Origin: Macrocystis pyrifera
Lineage: Eukaryota; Sar; Phaeophyceae; Laminariales; Laminariaceae
Length of the DNA: 64,000 nt
Assembly: GCA_031763025.1 (NCBI GenBank)
Contig: JASSKH010000029.1
Coordinates: 4,623,862-4,687,861 of the forward strand
Direction of reading: 5' to 3'
Shown here: positions 1 through 11,936 of the stretch, piece by piece
Numbering within the stretch: position 1 is the first letter of the stretch
Layout of the letters: every line of letters begins with the position of its first letter
Made by a program: the position numbers and the translations under genes
Notes under the pieces: model-generated
Databases searched by the model: none
Told to the model about the DNA's origin: nothing
Seen by the model: the letters and a program-made list of their open reading frames with translations, nothing else

Positions 1-299
1 CATGACCTAGATAAATGAAACGAAACAAAGACAAAATAAAACAAAAACAAAGAAGACTATTAATTCAAAAAAGAAAAAGAAACAGGAAAATATATATATA
101 TATACCTGGTATACCAGTATATAAAAAAACAAGCCATCGTGCCCCCCCCCGCAGGGGATCTGGCAGACACTTGAAAAGAACGAGCTGGAAAAAAAAGGAA
201 AAAGAAGAAAACACCACTATTAATAGTCGTCGTCAACGGAGTAAGACTTAGAACCAAGGGAACATAACAGGCAAACCCAACAAAGCACAACGCATCCTC
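1..299. other. A-rich non-coding left edge
   Basis: A-rich sequence with a short (AT)n run near 92-105, a palindromic TACCTGGTATACCAGTA near 104-120 and a C10 tract near 142-151. The short ORFs here are Lys/Arg-rich products of the A-rich composition. No gene is recognised. Confidence 0.5.
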
Positions 300-923
300 C
301 AGGTATAGCGGCAGCAGTTTATGGTACGAGTAGCACAGCCAGGGTCTCCCTTCTGGTGCGCCTGGTACCTTGCTACCCTGTCTGCCACCTTCGTCTAGCG
401 TTCGTCAACTATGTCCGGCCCATCGGCGTCAGACAATACGAAACAAGCAAAGCAGGCTCGTCATCCACCCACGCCACACGACTCCTTCAACAAGGCTTAT
501 CAATCGGAGAAAGGAAGAGAAAGAAAATCAAGTATGATGGCATGGAATTGCATTGCGTTGTATACTAGGTTTACCGCGCAACAATGAAGTGCCTCTGCTG
601 TGGCGTAGGTTTGTGACCACAGAACTTGTATCTGTCTAGGATTGGAGAATCGGCACAGACGCTGGTGTGATGTCGACACGTATGTCGAAAGGACGGTTTC
701 AGAATGTGAAGAACACACCGTACACAACTTCTATGAAGGTGAATAATTTCTGGACTCTAGTAACCGAGTCTTTTTGGCCGAACATAAGTGTTCTACTCTT
801 TTACTCGGGAGGACAGAAAAAAACACCGGTAGACTCCTCAGAATGCCCTCCGGAGTTTTCTGAGATCATTCGTGACCAGTTTTCCATTTCTCCAGAGTCC
901 TTGCTAGATTTGGGAGCAGCCAA

Positions 924-1221
924 CCCCGGTGGCTTGGTAGGTGATCCGCGTGTCTATGATGATCAATTTCGTGGGTTCAAATCTCACCGAGTGCATGCTC
1001 GTAGGGGCATTTTCTTGCATAAAAAATTGATAAGTGGAAAGAGTGAGTTAGCTACAACATTCGATGAAGATCGACGAGCAGTGGGAATGCTGAACCCTAT
1101 GCGCGACAAAAAACTAAAGGCACGTACCGGGGGGGAGAACGGACGACACCTGTGGTCACGGCTTGTCAGAAGATCGTCGAGGGTAAAACCTCCAACGAGT
1201 TCGGCTGGAAAGTAAAAGTGA
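924..1221 (+). mobile_element. tRNA-derived SINE (family 1), near full length
   Basis: About 298 bp, closely matching 45424-45724. The head carries an RNA polymerase III type A box (TGGCTTGGTAGG, 930-941) and a B box in a foldable T arm near 972-988 (GTGGGTTCAAATCTCAC), spaced as in a tRNA gene. The body follows with a GCATGCTCGTAGGG stretch and ends in AAAGTAAAAGTGAT. It lies inside long repeat copy 1 and is missing at the matching place in copy 2 (around 17270), which behaves as an empty site. There is no poly(A) tail. Known: SINEs derive from tRNAs and are moved by LINE enzymes. Inferred: family assignment. Confidence 0.75.
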
Positions 1222-2340
1222 TGAAAAAAAAAAGCAGTTTCCTCTGGACGGTAAAAAGAAAGATTGTCAGAACTGGAACCAGAAATAATGAATATTTCCA
1301 GTTTGTTTCTGAACAACCATGATGTCCTCAGAATTGACAATATGGACGAGCAGCAGTCCCTTCTTTCTCCATTCTTCCTTGTTTTTGTCTTGTGTATCTC
1401 CCTTTTCGCTTCATGACCCCTCCACGTTGTCGTTGTGCTGGTATCTTCCTCTCCTTCGTGTTGCTCCGTCCGTGCAGCAATCTGCCCTTCTTGACTACGG
1501 ATGCTTTCCTTCTGTTGAACTACTTTAGTAGCATTTCTGATCTCGTCGCATTTTTTGTATTCTGTTTTATTTCAGATTGGTTTTGTCTTTTTTGGTTTAT
1601 ATTTTTTGGTCTTGGTTGTGTTGTGTTCTCGTGTTCTCGTACCCGGTATACTGCTGTGGCGTTTCACTTGTTTTGCCCATGAATTTGCGATTCCTTTGCT
1701 TTCTTTCGTGCGTTTTCTGTCTCACGAGCAGGCTGTGACCGCAGAGAGTTTTGTATCTCCACGATAAGGAATCCGGACAGACGCCCATTGTACTGATGAA
1801 GCTCTGGGTAGAAAGGACGATTTAATATGGAGACAAACAACAGACGAAGTACGACTGACTCTGGACAAACGGAAAACTGTCCGAGAATACTCTCTCTCGG
1901 AAAACCAAAGGCGTGTAAATGGCCCCCAAGAGAACATTGGAACGAACCGAGCGGAACACTTTTTGCCACATGATGACTTGGGGCTGATTGGTGATATATT
2001 GTCAACGAATACCTTCAGCACAGCCCGAGAAAAACGGTATATCTTGGAAGAGAAGGAAGAAATGTCGCACCCCTTTTTCGTTTTGAAGAGGACCGAATGG
2101 CCTGATCCAACGGGGACAAAATAGCATCTCGTTTGGTGTAGATGGACACCACCGAAGATGGACGTCGAGACCAATTTTATTTGTTTTGGCATGTGCAAAA
2201 CTTACCGTTTGTACTGATTCGGCTGGCGAGGCCCAGGATTCTGCAAGCACTTAACACAAATTGCTGCACAGGAACGGGACGAATGACCACGAGCAGCCTC
2301 GTTCCGTTCCGCGCATTGTCATTCCCTTCGAAGAGGGTCA

Positions 2341-3133
2341 AGGGCGTGTCCAATCAGAGTCGAAAAGCGAAATTGAAAATCGAAAAAAACAAGGCGCTGA
2401 TTGGTCCCTGGCCCAAACATGTTCCCCCTCGTTTCTTAGGTTTCGAGAAAATGAACGATTTACAACCCAATGTAAAAATCAAAAACAAGTTAACGGCTGG
2501 AAATCGAAAAGCAAATCGAAAGCACGAACAGCGACAATTCAGGGCGTCCTACTGGTCAGCGCAGCCACGTCAAAAGATCACATCAGGACCGCCGTACACA
2601 GCATCTAACCCACAGCTAGCACGGCGACACAACCGCACATACCCCCCGTAAACAGTCAGCAGGCGAACCACAACACCAGCCCCGACGTTGTCGGGCCTTT
2701 GTTTCCCCGCGTTCGAACCAAAGCAAACATAGTTGGAGGGGAAAATTCGGGATGATGCCCTCGAGAACGAGGTCGGAAGTTCGTTCTCTGTACGTATCTA
2801 GTTTCAAGTTTGATCCCAGCCCAGGGCGTCAATAGGACGCGCCACCACCTCCACGGGAGGCCCAACGACGTCCCGGAATCGAATTATCGTCGCGTTTGCC
2901 TGCTTCTGTGGTGCATCTGTGTTGCCGAGCTCTAGATTGCCGGCATGTGTGTACACAGTTGCGAACGGCCCATTGTAGCATGTAGGTTGTGCTCTCAGTT
3001 GTGTTGCGCCTGAACTTCTACTTTAAATTTTCGATTCTGTTTGGACATATCTCGGCTAGTGTTTGTCGAAATCGAAACAAATTTGATTTTCAATTTTCAA
3101 TTTTCATTTTGCGAATATGTTTGGACACGTCCT
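2341..3133. mobile_element. Non-autonomous DNA transposon with terminal inverted repeats
   Basis: The left end reads AGGGCGTGTCCAA (2341-2353); the right end, read on the minus strand, is AGGACGTGTCCAA (3133-3121), 12 of 13 matching. The inverted similarity continues inward as A-rich GAAAATTGAAAAT-type sequence. Repeat copy 2 runs straight through this place (around 17925), giving an empty site that confirms a 0.8-kb insertion. No transposase is visible inside. The G-rich ends recall PIF/Harbinger or related cut-and-paste elements, but no clear target duplication could be read, so the superfamily is open. Confidence 0.65.
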
Positions 3134-4190
3134 AAGACACCCCCTAGTCAAAGGGAAACATCCTGAGGAGTCTGCCGGTCGGTATTTTTGACAGTCCCGC
3201 CGAGAAAATCGCGGATTTTCAGAAAAAAAAACACAGTTGTTAGTTGTTGGTCTTTAATTAGAGCCCTTAAAAACAATCTTATATTGCTTGGTCTTGTACC
3301 AACCACAAAATAGTGAAATGATGGATACTATCGTGAGATATTGTCCTGTTTTATCAACGCAGTGACTTGAATTCCAAAAAGAACACGCAGCACCATTTTT
3401 TGGGGGGTCGAAAAAGCTGAATTTACTATGCACTGGACAAAACCACAGGCACACGCTGGGATAGAAACCCTGTAAGCTTCGCGCACCGCTTGTACCCAGT
3501 AGTAGCTCTAGATAAACGAGTTTCGGGCAATATTTTCAAGGATAGACACACGGGCAAACGCGATAACACACCCGCATGCCTTACATACCGCACTTGATTG
3601 TATCCAGTAGATGTAGGTACATGAGTTTCTGGGAATATTCTCCATTAAAAGCGGGAGACCAACACAAGCCCTTGCTTGGCTCTCCTGATGCCACCCGAAC
3701 TTGATTCCACCCGGACATGTTCCCATTTGGCACCCTGCTCCCACCCGCAAGGTGCAGAAAGATAACAAGCCCTCCTCAGAAGCCGTAAACGGTCAGAAAA
3801 GGTCGATCGGTCAAAAAGTCGTCAGATGCAAAAAAAACGTCCTAAACCTAGAACCGAAACCAGCATCAAAATCATGGTGCAGGGCTACAAACCGTGGAGC
3901 TACATCACACCCCCAGCCACATCACACCCTCCACCCCTCCACCACCTCCACGTTTTTTTTTTTGTATTTCCATTCATGGTCGCAGTACGTGGATGCAGAA
4001 GCATGGACAGAGCAAAGGAATATTCCGGGAGAACTGTCTCGTTCTACACAGCAAGCAGATTGTGAACTCAGCTCATTGATTCACAGTCTGAGTTCTGGCG
4101 ACCACACACGAGGAGCCCCCAAAACCACCTGAAATCTGGGGTTTGGGCGATTGTCGCTCATTTTCATGTCGTAACATCGACTGCGTAAAT

Positions 4191-4422
4191 TCACAAAGAA
4201 ACTATTCAAAGCACGATCACTTCCCTGGGTTTGTGGGCTCACAGCAATTCCAACTGCACTTCAATCAGACTAGTGGGTCCAGAGCACCAGCTATTCTATA
4301 CCTGGTACGATCGATCACGGCTAAACAAGCTGAACTGAGCGGCAGAGAAAGAAGATATCGAAAAGGACGCACCGCGGTCTGCGATAAAGGAACAGCCGAA
4401 CTTTTCACGCTGACACAGCAAC
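4191..4422. other. Unassigned intergenic stretch
   Basis: This lies between the end of repeat block 1 and LINE debris. One open frame runs from 4143 into the debris, but its first part has no recognisable features. Nothing else is visible. Confidence 0.3.
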
Positions 4423-4795
4423 GTGCGCAAGACAGCGTGGACAGCCGCGCTGAGAGTGATGCGGGGCGTCGCGACTACGATGAGATGGAGCAATGTCATA
4501 GAAGGGCAGCTCGAGCACGTGACCTCGCCGATACTCGTTCCTCTGACAAAGCGGAAGGCCGTCAGGTGGCGGCAAAAGTTGCTGAAGAAGAAAAAACTGC
4601 GAAGGACCACGAGAAGACCCTTCCTCGAGCAGCAGCAGAAGAGTCCGTAAAAGATCGGTAGCGCAGACAACGCGCTTCTAACCTGAAACTCGTGAAACAC
4701 AAACGGCGCTGGGAGCCGGGGCGACTAGGAGGAGCGCGAAGGAGTGTGGAGACGGAGATAGTAGGTGTCAAACCAACAAGGCGCTGGTACGGTCA
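4423..4795 (+). pseudogene. LINE relic, coiled-coil-like segment upstream of RT
   Basis: 4560-4795 aligns with 23890-24110, which sits directly upstream of a reverse transcriptase relic. Shared marks are the Ala/Glu/Arg-rich stretch around AAAEESVKDR and the nucleotide end AACCAACAAGGCGCTGG. The open frame ending at 4661 reads as a charged, Ala-rich, probably helical or coiled-coil segment and then stops. After 4795 similarity ends and no RT motifs follow, so this copy is truncated. It is assigned to a non-LTR element only through the second copy. Confidence 0.5.
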
Positions 4796-5839
4796 CATTC
4801 ATACCAAGACCCCTTTCTAAAGGACCCATAAAAAATACAACTTCATTCTCCATCTAACGTTTACTACGCCGCATGAAACGGCAATTTTAGCAAAAAATTA
4901 TTGAACTTGAACAGGAAACGGGAGCATTCTCCATTCTCTATTCTCCGTTCTCTATCCCTAAAGTTTATTACGACGCATGAAACGGCGTTTTTATAAAATT
5001 AGGATATGCGTCAGCTGTGAGTTCGACTGATTAATTAATGAAGTAGTTGAGACTCAACTTTGCAAGCTGCGCAATACGTCTCGCCTATATCCCATTTTCA
5101 CTGAACTTTACAAGCAGTGTTAAAATAAGCCGATCGTGCGTATTCTATGTGTAATTCTTTGTTAAGGATACAAGCCAGTGGCTGCCCTGGATGCTGCCCG
5201 GGTCAACAGGACAATTATAAATAATCTTTGTGCGCACTGCTAGTACCATCTAACCCGAATAAGGGAGAATGATATGATGTTGCAACTTGTTGCAACCTTT
5301 TCATTTTACACATATTGATGAGTGTTGTTGAGTTTTTGTATGCTGTAGTTCTTAATATGAAATGAGTAATTCTTCCAGGGACAAGCTGCTACTGCTGCTG
5401 CTATGTTTTAAGAAAATCGCGATTGGACGGGAGCGGCCACTAGCGGCGAGATGGAGGACATGCAAAAACACAGCCAATGCGGAACGCATTTATATACATA
5501 TAAATGACGCGAGCCGGAGCAGCAGGCCCATCATCCATCCTGCGTTGCTGCTGTTTCTGCCGCTGCTGCTTGTAGCTGATGATGCCGCCGCCTCTGCTAC
5601 TCGACCGCATTTCCTTCTCAGTTGTTACTGGTTTTTTTCTAATTTCCTTCACCTCGCAGACACGTGTTCTGCTGATTGCTTGGAATATGCGAGTTGGAAA
5701 ACTGTTTCGGTAGTAAATATTAAATGGTTAGAATATACATCTGCCGTCTTTCAGCTTGGCTCTGTGATTGGTTCAAAGTCTCAAGCTGAACTTCTTGGTT
5801 TTTGTGACAACCAGCTCGTTCTAGAACATACATTGGCTG
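4796..5839. other. Gene-free stretch with short repeats
   Basis: Contains a local direct repeat (GCATGAAACGGC at about 4872 and 4976). 5003-5095 recurs at 11438-11515 (see separate entry). The region around 5385-5600 is rich in GCTGCTG-type triplets. The open frame 5362-5865 runs into the tRNA-like element and has no recognisable domain, so I do not call a gene. Confidence 0.35.
5003..5095. repeat. Dispersed repeat, copy 1 of 2
   Basis: The segment containing GTGAGTTCGACTGA and CAACTTTGCAAGCTGCG recurs in the same order at 11438-11515. Both copies lie a few hundred bases upstream of a copy of the inverted-end tRNA-like element (5840 and 11937), so the pair may be parts of one larger repeat. 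Confidence 0.6.
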
Positions 5840-6116
5840 TGAAGGTTCTACCTACTGAGTCATAGGGGTAAAAGACCTCGATTACCCAGCCCAGGGTAAT
5901 CCTTATAACACTCTCCCCCTCTGAACGGTGGGATCTTCGGGGCGTCGGGACCGTGTACGTCTGTACGCTGGCCTACCCTCCTCGTTTCATTACACCAGGG
6001 AGATGTGTTTTTGTTTAGGGATGCACGCGCAAGCGTTTCTATAAAAGAAACGTCCAAAGTGAGATTCGAACCCGTGACCTGGACGACGTCAAAATGCTCA
6101 GTAGGTAACACCTTCA
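5840..6116 (-). mobile_element. tRNA-like short element with inverted ends (family 2), complete copy
   Basis: Read on the minus strand, the element begins with TGAAGGTGTTACCTACTGAG (6116-6097), followed by a tRNA-like B box GGTTCGAATCTC (near 6059-6072). It ends with the inverse of its own start (5840-5860, TGAAGGTTCTACCTACTGAG on the plus strand). The roughly 277-bp body includes an inner palindrome (GATTACCCAGCCCAGGGTAATC, 5880-5901). A second copy lies at 11937-12224. The B box and tRNA-like spacing suggest a SINE, while the 20-bp inverted ends suggest a MITE. The A box is weak. Confidence 0.65.
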
Positions 6117-9100
6117 TATGGCCCCAAAACAGGGCCTTAGGCGCCACTGTAGTCAACTGCTTTATTCACTTTGTTGTGGTTGTCATACCGCGTTTTTGTG
6201 GATAGACATTTTTAGGTGGTCGAGACCCTTTTTGCACAAGTGGACGTAAAACAATCGATGTGGAGGCACTGAACAATGTATCGCACTACTAGGCGTACCG
6301 AGTCAAGAGGCTGTCGATATTTTGTGGCATTTGCTACAATGCTGAACGTCTGCACAATGATAAAGTTCTACGCCCAAATCGTGCAAGGAAGGGTCGCCGG
6401 CAGCCTGTGTCGAGAGCATGCTCCTTGCTCCGTCGATACTTGGTCGGGCGGTAGGTGTAACGATTATGTACTGCCATGTGCTTGGGGCCTGGTCTCGGAC
6501 AACGGTACCGCATGTTCGTTACAGCAGAAGACTTTCGTCTGTTAGAAACAGAAGTGTCTTTGGTGGGCTATTTCGTCTGGGCGGTGTACGGGTCATGTGG
6601 CTCGAATAGCCAAACGGAAGTTCAATCGGACGAATACGCAACTCCCAAAGATCTGCAACCCTGAAAATATAGAAGATTTGCATCATGGGCCCAATATAGA
6701 CGAAATGCTCCTGGATGGTATGCACGCCTTCGTTACCGACCAGTAACTTGGTAAACTGCTGGCTACTGCTACTGTAAGCAGAGTTTATATAATGCGTGCA
6801 TCAACGCGACCCATCGCCTCTTCTCAACTTGATCTATAACAACGTGCTCGCACTTTTGCTGAGGTGTGTATCCTGTAGTCATCGGATGCCTTATACAAAG
6901 TTCTCTGGATTGAGTATTGTACCATGGGAGGGGGAAAGGGTCTGATCGCTCATGTAGAGGGTAACGGTCTAGACGTTTACCCCCTGCTCGTGCGGTTGCT
7001 CTGGGGGTCTATATCCTCGGCTGGTGATTTACATGATAGACCATATTGAAGAGAAATTTTCCTGAGCAATCTCCCGTCGGGGAAAGCGCCAGTTGGGAAA
7101 ATTCGATAGAAATCGATGGAGCAGCAGAAACAAAAATGAGCGTGCGTTTATATCGTTAACAATATTTCCAATCTGAAACCATGACCAACGCGAGACAGAG
7201 CTATTTGCCCGCTTTTTCAAGAGATGAATCTGCCTGATTTATCTGCGTGGTCAGCCCTATGCGTTAAATGCCTAACATCTCGAGCAGAGTCAAAAACCGG
7301 TGTTCTTACTCTCGTCCGCCGTTAAGTCGCCCCTTCCCAAAAATTGTTTGTTAGTCGGCATGTTCAGACCCGTGTATCAATTGCTGTGAAGAGTATGCTG
7401 TTGGTGTACTCTTCAACCGTGATACCAGCTGTGCACCATAATGGCAGAAAGCGAGAGTTAATCTCCGGGAGAAAGGCGCGCAACAGCTTCTCCCTCCTCG
7501 CGTTCATATTTTTTATTCGTGCATTGATAGTATTACATTTTTGTATGGAAAATTTGCCGTCCTCGCGGCAACAAGCCAGGCCCGTCTAAAACTCAAAGCA
7601 ATCGAGCACAGAGCATTCAAAAAGCTTTCGAGACAACAAACAATGGTGGAAACACCCAACACAACCAGCGAAACCAGGATAACGTTCCCCCTTCCCTCCA
7701 TACATGCGATCCATCTAATCGCAGCGTCATTTCATGCAGCCCATCAAAGCACTGACTGTGTTGTTACACATGGCCCGTCTAAAAATACGGCAGCGTCGTG
7801 GCGCGTGGACTGCAGGATCATCATATGCTAGGCATCCATCAACAACGTCTACGAAGTATGTTTATATTTGTTTCTACATGTGGGTTTAGCCGGTATAAAT
7901 ACGGCATTATTCTACGCATGTGTACGGGAAAGGAATAGCGGTCATGTGCATGAAGGCAGCACCCAGGAACACGAGCAAGACCCGGACCTCAGACTGTGAT
8001 GAGGCATCGCCTAAACCTTCACCTCGTACAGCTGTACAACTGTAGACGATGAGCGGCCAATATATATTACAGTACGTTCAAATCAATGACTACAGCGGCA
8101 CGATGGGTGACCTATCATTGTACTCCATAAAAAAAACGACAAATGTACGGCTGTGGACGATCGATCAGCGACCAACTGCGTTCACCCTGCAGGGTGAAAA
8201 GCTACGCGTGGCTTGTGCGGCTACCAATAGATGTCACTGACTACAGATACGGTGGAAATCGATCTCGCTATAAGTACGTCACGCAGCAAAGGTATTGGAC
8301 GGCGTAACGGTCCGTTTACAAACGATGGCGCACACCGTGAACTAAAACGCCTACAGTGTGAACTACAGACAGACGCGGAAAGAACGACCCCAGTTCTAAG
8401 ACGCTCGAGCGCTTCAATAGCAACGCAACTAAACGGAGTACAATATCGTCGCTGCAACATACATAACTTGGAAGTGCGTGGGATGCACCAGAAGCCCGGG
8501 AAGCGGCGCTACCTCGCAATCGATAATGCCTCTCCCGGGAACAGTGTACGTATCGCGCGTAGGACTTGACCGTTGAGCAAATCGAATATCCGTCTTACCA
8601 ACGACCCGAGCAACGATAGGAACGGCAATCCCGTCTTGCTACTCCGAGTTTAATTGACCCCTCCGTGACTTCGGACGATTACAGCAACGATCAACACGTG
8701 TTTTACGGGGATGGTATTGCATTATTCGGTGTCCGAGTCAGAACGCAAAGAGTCATACGGTTCGGGCGCAACAAGGCCTGCTACCCGGATCCAGACCGGG
8801 GTTATATCATTGTTCAAGTCACTATCTCAGGGTCTCAACAGAGTTAAACCACTAGCACGACCGGGCGTGAAGCACTGATATCAGAGCCCCCATGTCCCCC
8901 ATGTCACTATTCAGTGTCTGAACGGTGCATCGTCTCGAAAGGAATGCGTGGGTTAAGCATCAAAAGCGGGACTCGCCCCCCCCCCCCTCCGTACGGTAGC
9001 CTTTCTCCTGATCTACAGCGAGTTGGTAAGTAAAAAAAAACATCTAAACTGTACGCACGGTACCGGTATGTACCTGCGGTCGGACCCGAAGCCGAGCCAA

Positions 9101-9665
9101 CTACTGTACAGTAACCACTACACCAGATGTTAGGTACAGTATGTTCTGCGGCTGTTGCCAGATAATTTCTGGTGACGGTGGCATTGCTGTCTATTCGCAC
9201 GAGGCTGCCGGCGAAACCGCTAAATACAACCGTCCGACATGAAGTGCTGTACACCCACCAGTGTGGTTCCCCGGATGGTGCCGATGTGTTGGAGGCGATC
9301 GCGCCCTACCGCCTATGGGGCTAACACTTGAAAAACGTTTGAGGCCCCTCGCTTAAAGACCTGTAGTGTACACCTCACACCCCAACAACCCACTTTCAAA
9401 CAGAACTCGTAAGCTTATAAGTACGTCCCGAGCGATACTATCTATCTGGGGTGCCAGTATCGTTGGTAGTCAAAACAACAACGGTAAAATACTAATGGGA
9501 TCGAAACTATTTTGGGCACGTAGAGTACAAGCTCCCCAGTGGTCATGGTCGAGGGCCTCCATCCGTCAGTCAGCGAGAAACGCTTGGGCTCAAGAGCGCA
9601 ACCCTAATACCTGCCGTAGAATAATACGACGCTCGGCGTGGAGTAGGGGGGGGGGGAAATATCGA
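6117..9665. other. 3.5-kb gene-free stretch
   Basis: Only short, overlapping frames are open (none above about 115 residues) and none shows a domain, signal peptide or splice context that I recognise. A C12 tract lies at about 8977-8988 and a G12 tract near 9645-9657. I see no repeat shared with the rest of the window. Confidence 0.4.
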
Positions 9666-10983
9666 CTACTCGCTTTCGTTGTCGCAGGTTCCGACGAGAT
9701 TAAAGCTGAAGCTGCTCCGGGGGCGGCCCATCTCGTTGTCGTAGTGGGTCCGGAGGTCGTTGTTCTCGCACGCCACCAGCCCCTGCGGAGAGTAGGTGGT
9801 GCAGTCCGCGCGGCTGACTATGGGCATCATCTCGAGGCAGTCGCACGTGAGGGCGCCCGGGACAGGGGCAAGGGTGGGTGCGAATGGGGGTGTAGGTTTT
9901 TGGCGAAATGTTGCCGTGGTTGTCTCGTTGGTTTCTGTAGGTTTTGGCAACTCCTTTTGGCTTGGAAATTCGAAACAAATGCTTTGGATCGTGTGCACGG
10001 TGCAATAATAGGCTTGTTTTTTATGTCTCCCTCTTGGTGTTCGTCGTTTTGCTATCAATGTTTATGGGTGATCAACGTCGACGCCATGCTGCCTTTGGCC
10101 AGGTGCTAACGCATTTTTATAATATCTATATTCGACATATGTATGGGCATGCTAAATATTGGGTCTGAGCATACACGATATTACAGTGCGAAGACGAAAA
10201 TACCTGTGTGTGGGCACGTTTGAATATGCAATACGCGCTTAGACTCGAACATCGAACAGGTCAGTGCCACTGACTGCAGCAAACCTCCATCAACGCTTGC
10301 AAATATATGCTTGGTACTGTTGTAGTATATGTAGAACGCGTAGTAAGGGTAGTCCACATATTCCAAGACGATAGCTAAGAATACCCCGCCCACGCCACAA
10401 ACACACTCAAGAGGACAAGGAAGCAGGAGGGAGGCAAGAACTACATTGTATACCTCGCATGCAATCGTAACATTCAGAATGTGTCTGTGGGGCTGAACTC
10501 CGAATGCACAGTATGTATACGAACGCACAAAACAAACTCAAAACCTAGCATGCAAGCCGTGATCCGATAAGTTGACCACAATAATCCAACAGCAGGACAA
10601 ACATAAACCACACACACTCACCGCCCGTAGTAGCCCCTATCCTCCCTGTGGTCAATGTGCCTCACGAAGCGATTGAGCGGCTTGATGAACGAGTCCAGGC
10701 TGGCACCTTGGGCCCACACGAACCCGTGGCAGTGGACCTCGCCTTCGCTTTCGCCGGGAAACTCGCGAGCATCCCCGACGTCTGGCGAGTCAAGCACGCG
10801 GCAGACGTCGGTGTTGTCCTGCATGCCGTTACCGTCGTTCTCCGTCCAACAGCACATGTATGTGTTGTACGCGCAGGCGTCATCGATGAGGTTGTCTAGG
10901 GTGGCGCTAGCGAACGGCAGGAACGCAGCGCACAACGCGGCGCCGACGAACGGTACAGTTTCTGCGGTGGTGGAGATCTTCAT
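9666..10983 (-). CDS. Secreted Cys-rich protein, two exons
   Basis: Exon 1 is 10983-10622 and exon 2 is about 9960-9666 (stop TAG at 9668-9666), giving 218 residues. Residues 1-27 form a typical signal peptide (MKISTTAETVP then a hydrophobic Ala/Phe/Leu core ending FASA). The mature part has a Cys-rich motif (YMCCWTENDGNGMQDNTDVC), then VHCHGFVWAQ and DHREDRGYYG. Exon 2 contributes a Pro/Thr linker, then VPGALTCDCLEMMPIVSRAD. The donor after exon 1 is CG|GTGAGT. The acceptor is placed at AG 9962-9961 because it is the one that keeps phase 2 and follows a T-rich tract. From memory this motif set belongs to an uncharacterised family of secreted proteins in brown algae and diatoms; no function is known to me. 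The gene stands alone, minus strand, extracellular or vacuolar by its signal. Exon 1 is firm; the exact acceptor is less so, and the Pro/Thr linker may be partly intronic. Confidence 0.75.
9961..10621 (-). other. Intron of the secreted protein gene
   Basis: Begins GTGAGT (10621-10616 on the minus strand) and ends in AG at 9962-9961 after a T-rich stretch. A 115-codon open frame inside it (10181-10528, minus) has no recognisable features and is taken as chance. Confidence 0.55.
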
Positions 10984-11084
10984 GGCGAGAATGGCGCTAT
11001 GACTGTTTCCTCCAGTACTACCTCAGTATACCTGTTGCTATTAGACGGAAAGATGCGCGAAAAAAAGACCGGGGGTGGAAAAAC

Positions 11085-11135
11085 TTTCGGTTAGGGATTT
11101 GTAGCGTCGGCGGCGTGTAGGGTTAGGGTTTGATG
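11085..11135 (-). promoter_or_regulatory. Telo-box-like motifs upstream of the secreted protein gene
   Basis: On the minus strand this holds AAACCCTAACCCTA and AATCCCTAACC, about 110-150 bp upstream of the ATG at 10983. Telo-box motifs (AAACCCTA) are promoter elements in plants. Here they could equally be a scrap of telomere-type repeat. The role is inferred only from position. Confidence 0.25.
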
Positions 11136-11436
11136 GTGATGAGGTTATACTGATATACTGATTGTGAACCATGTGCCGCAGAATATGGATTGTGTTGATA
11201 TAGTACAGCACTCATCAACCAAGGAAGGAGCTACCCGATAAGCAGTGCATACGTCTATTGTGCAGGCCCCTTTCGTTCGTGCATGGATCGGGTTAAGCAT
11301 ACTCACAAAATGTCTCAAACGTCGGTTGTTGGGTGGGCTAAAAGAGCTCCTATACTATAAACAAGTCAAAAGCCTCAGAAACGTTGGTTCTGCCCCAATA
11401 TCTGCAGTAATACGTGTTTTGAATAAATTTATGAAA
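11136..11436. other. Unassigned stretch
   Basis: No gene, repeat or signal recognised; only short open frames. Confidence 0.3.
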
Positions 11437-11437
11437 T

Positions 11438-11515
11438 ACGTCCGCTGTGAGTTCGACTGACTAAATAGTTGATACTCAACTTTGCAAGCTGCGTAACACG
11501 TCTCGTCTATATTTG
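11438..11515. repeat. Dispersed repeat, copy 2 of 2
   Basis: Matches 5003-5095 (shared GTGAGTTCGACTGA and CAACTTTGCAAGCTGCG). It is again followed, here after about 420 bp, by the inverted-end tRNA-like element. Confidence 0.6.
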
Positions 11516-11936
11516 TAGAAAACTGGTGAAATATAAAAAGTGTGTTTATAGCGGCAGAGGGCCGGCAGGAAAAAGCAAGTGCACAGGGGCCACGAGCGAC
11601 TGCCTGTACGTCGTTGGCAGAAATCGTGCGTGTCTAAAATCCTTGTTCGATCGACCGTGGTACCCATCGACGGAGGATGGAAAGCGCAGTCAACCGTCGA
11701 CAAATTAACGAAAGGTGGTGCAGGCCGGTTGTGTATTAACAATGTGATTGGAAAGCTGTACAAATCCGCACGTTGCCGTGATCTTCTATATTTCCAAACG
11801 TGCTTGAGTCGAAGGTGTTCCTTTTGCCCACCTCCCAACATAACTCTACCTGGGGCGATCCCATCCAACCGTAATCATATCGGGAAGTTTTTCGTGGCAA
11901 CACCTGGAAAACTGGATCCTCCAGAAGCTAGTGGTA

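Larger units (their letters stand above)
300..4190. repeat. Long diverged repeat block, copy 1
   Basis: This block aligns by eye, in order and in the same orientation, with pieces of 13900-18900. Matching pairs are about 308-398 with 13905-13985, 595-920 with 15286-15499 plus 17137-17270, 1260-1770 with 17290-17830, 2265-2345 with 17835-17930, and 3150-4150 with 17940-18880. Shared landmarks include GCCTGGTACCTTGCTACCCT near 360 and CATCCTGAGGAGTCT near 3160. Identity looks around 70-80 percent, so the duplication is old. Copy 1 was later interrupted by a tRNA-derived SINE (924-1221) and by a terminal-inverted-repeat element (2341-3133), both absent from copy 2. No coding potential is visible. 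It could be a large non-autonomous transposon or an old segmental duplication; I cannot define its ends. Confidence 0.75.

Noticed and set aside
924..1000. Functional tRNA gene
   Set aside because: A and B boxes are present but acceptor and anticodon stems do not pair and the same head is followed by a shared body in four places, so it is a SINE.
9366..10109. A 247-codon plus-strand frame
   Set aside because: Opposite exon 2 and intron of the secreted protein gene, whose minus-strand frame has a signal peptide, Cys motifs and splice sites.
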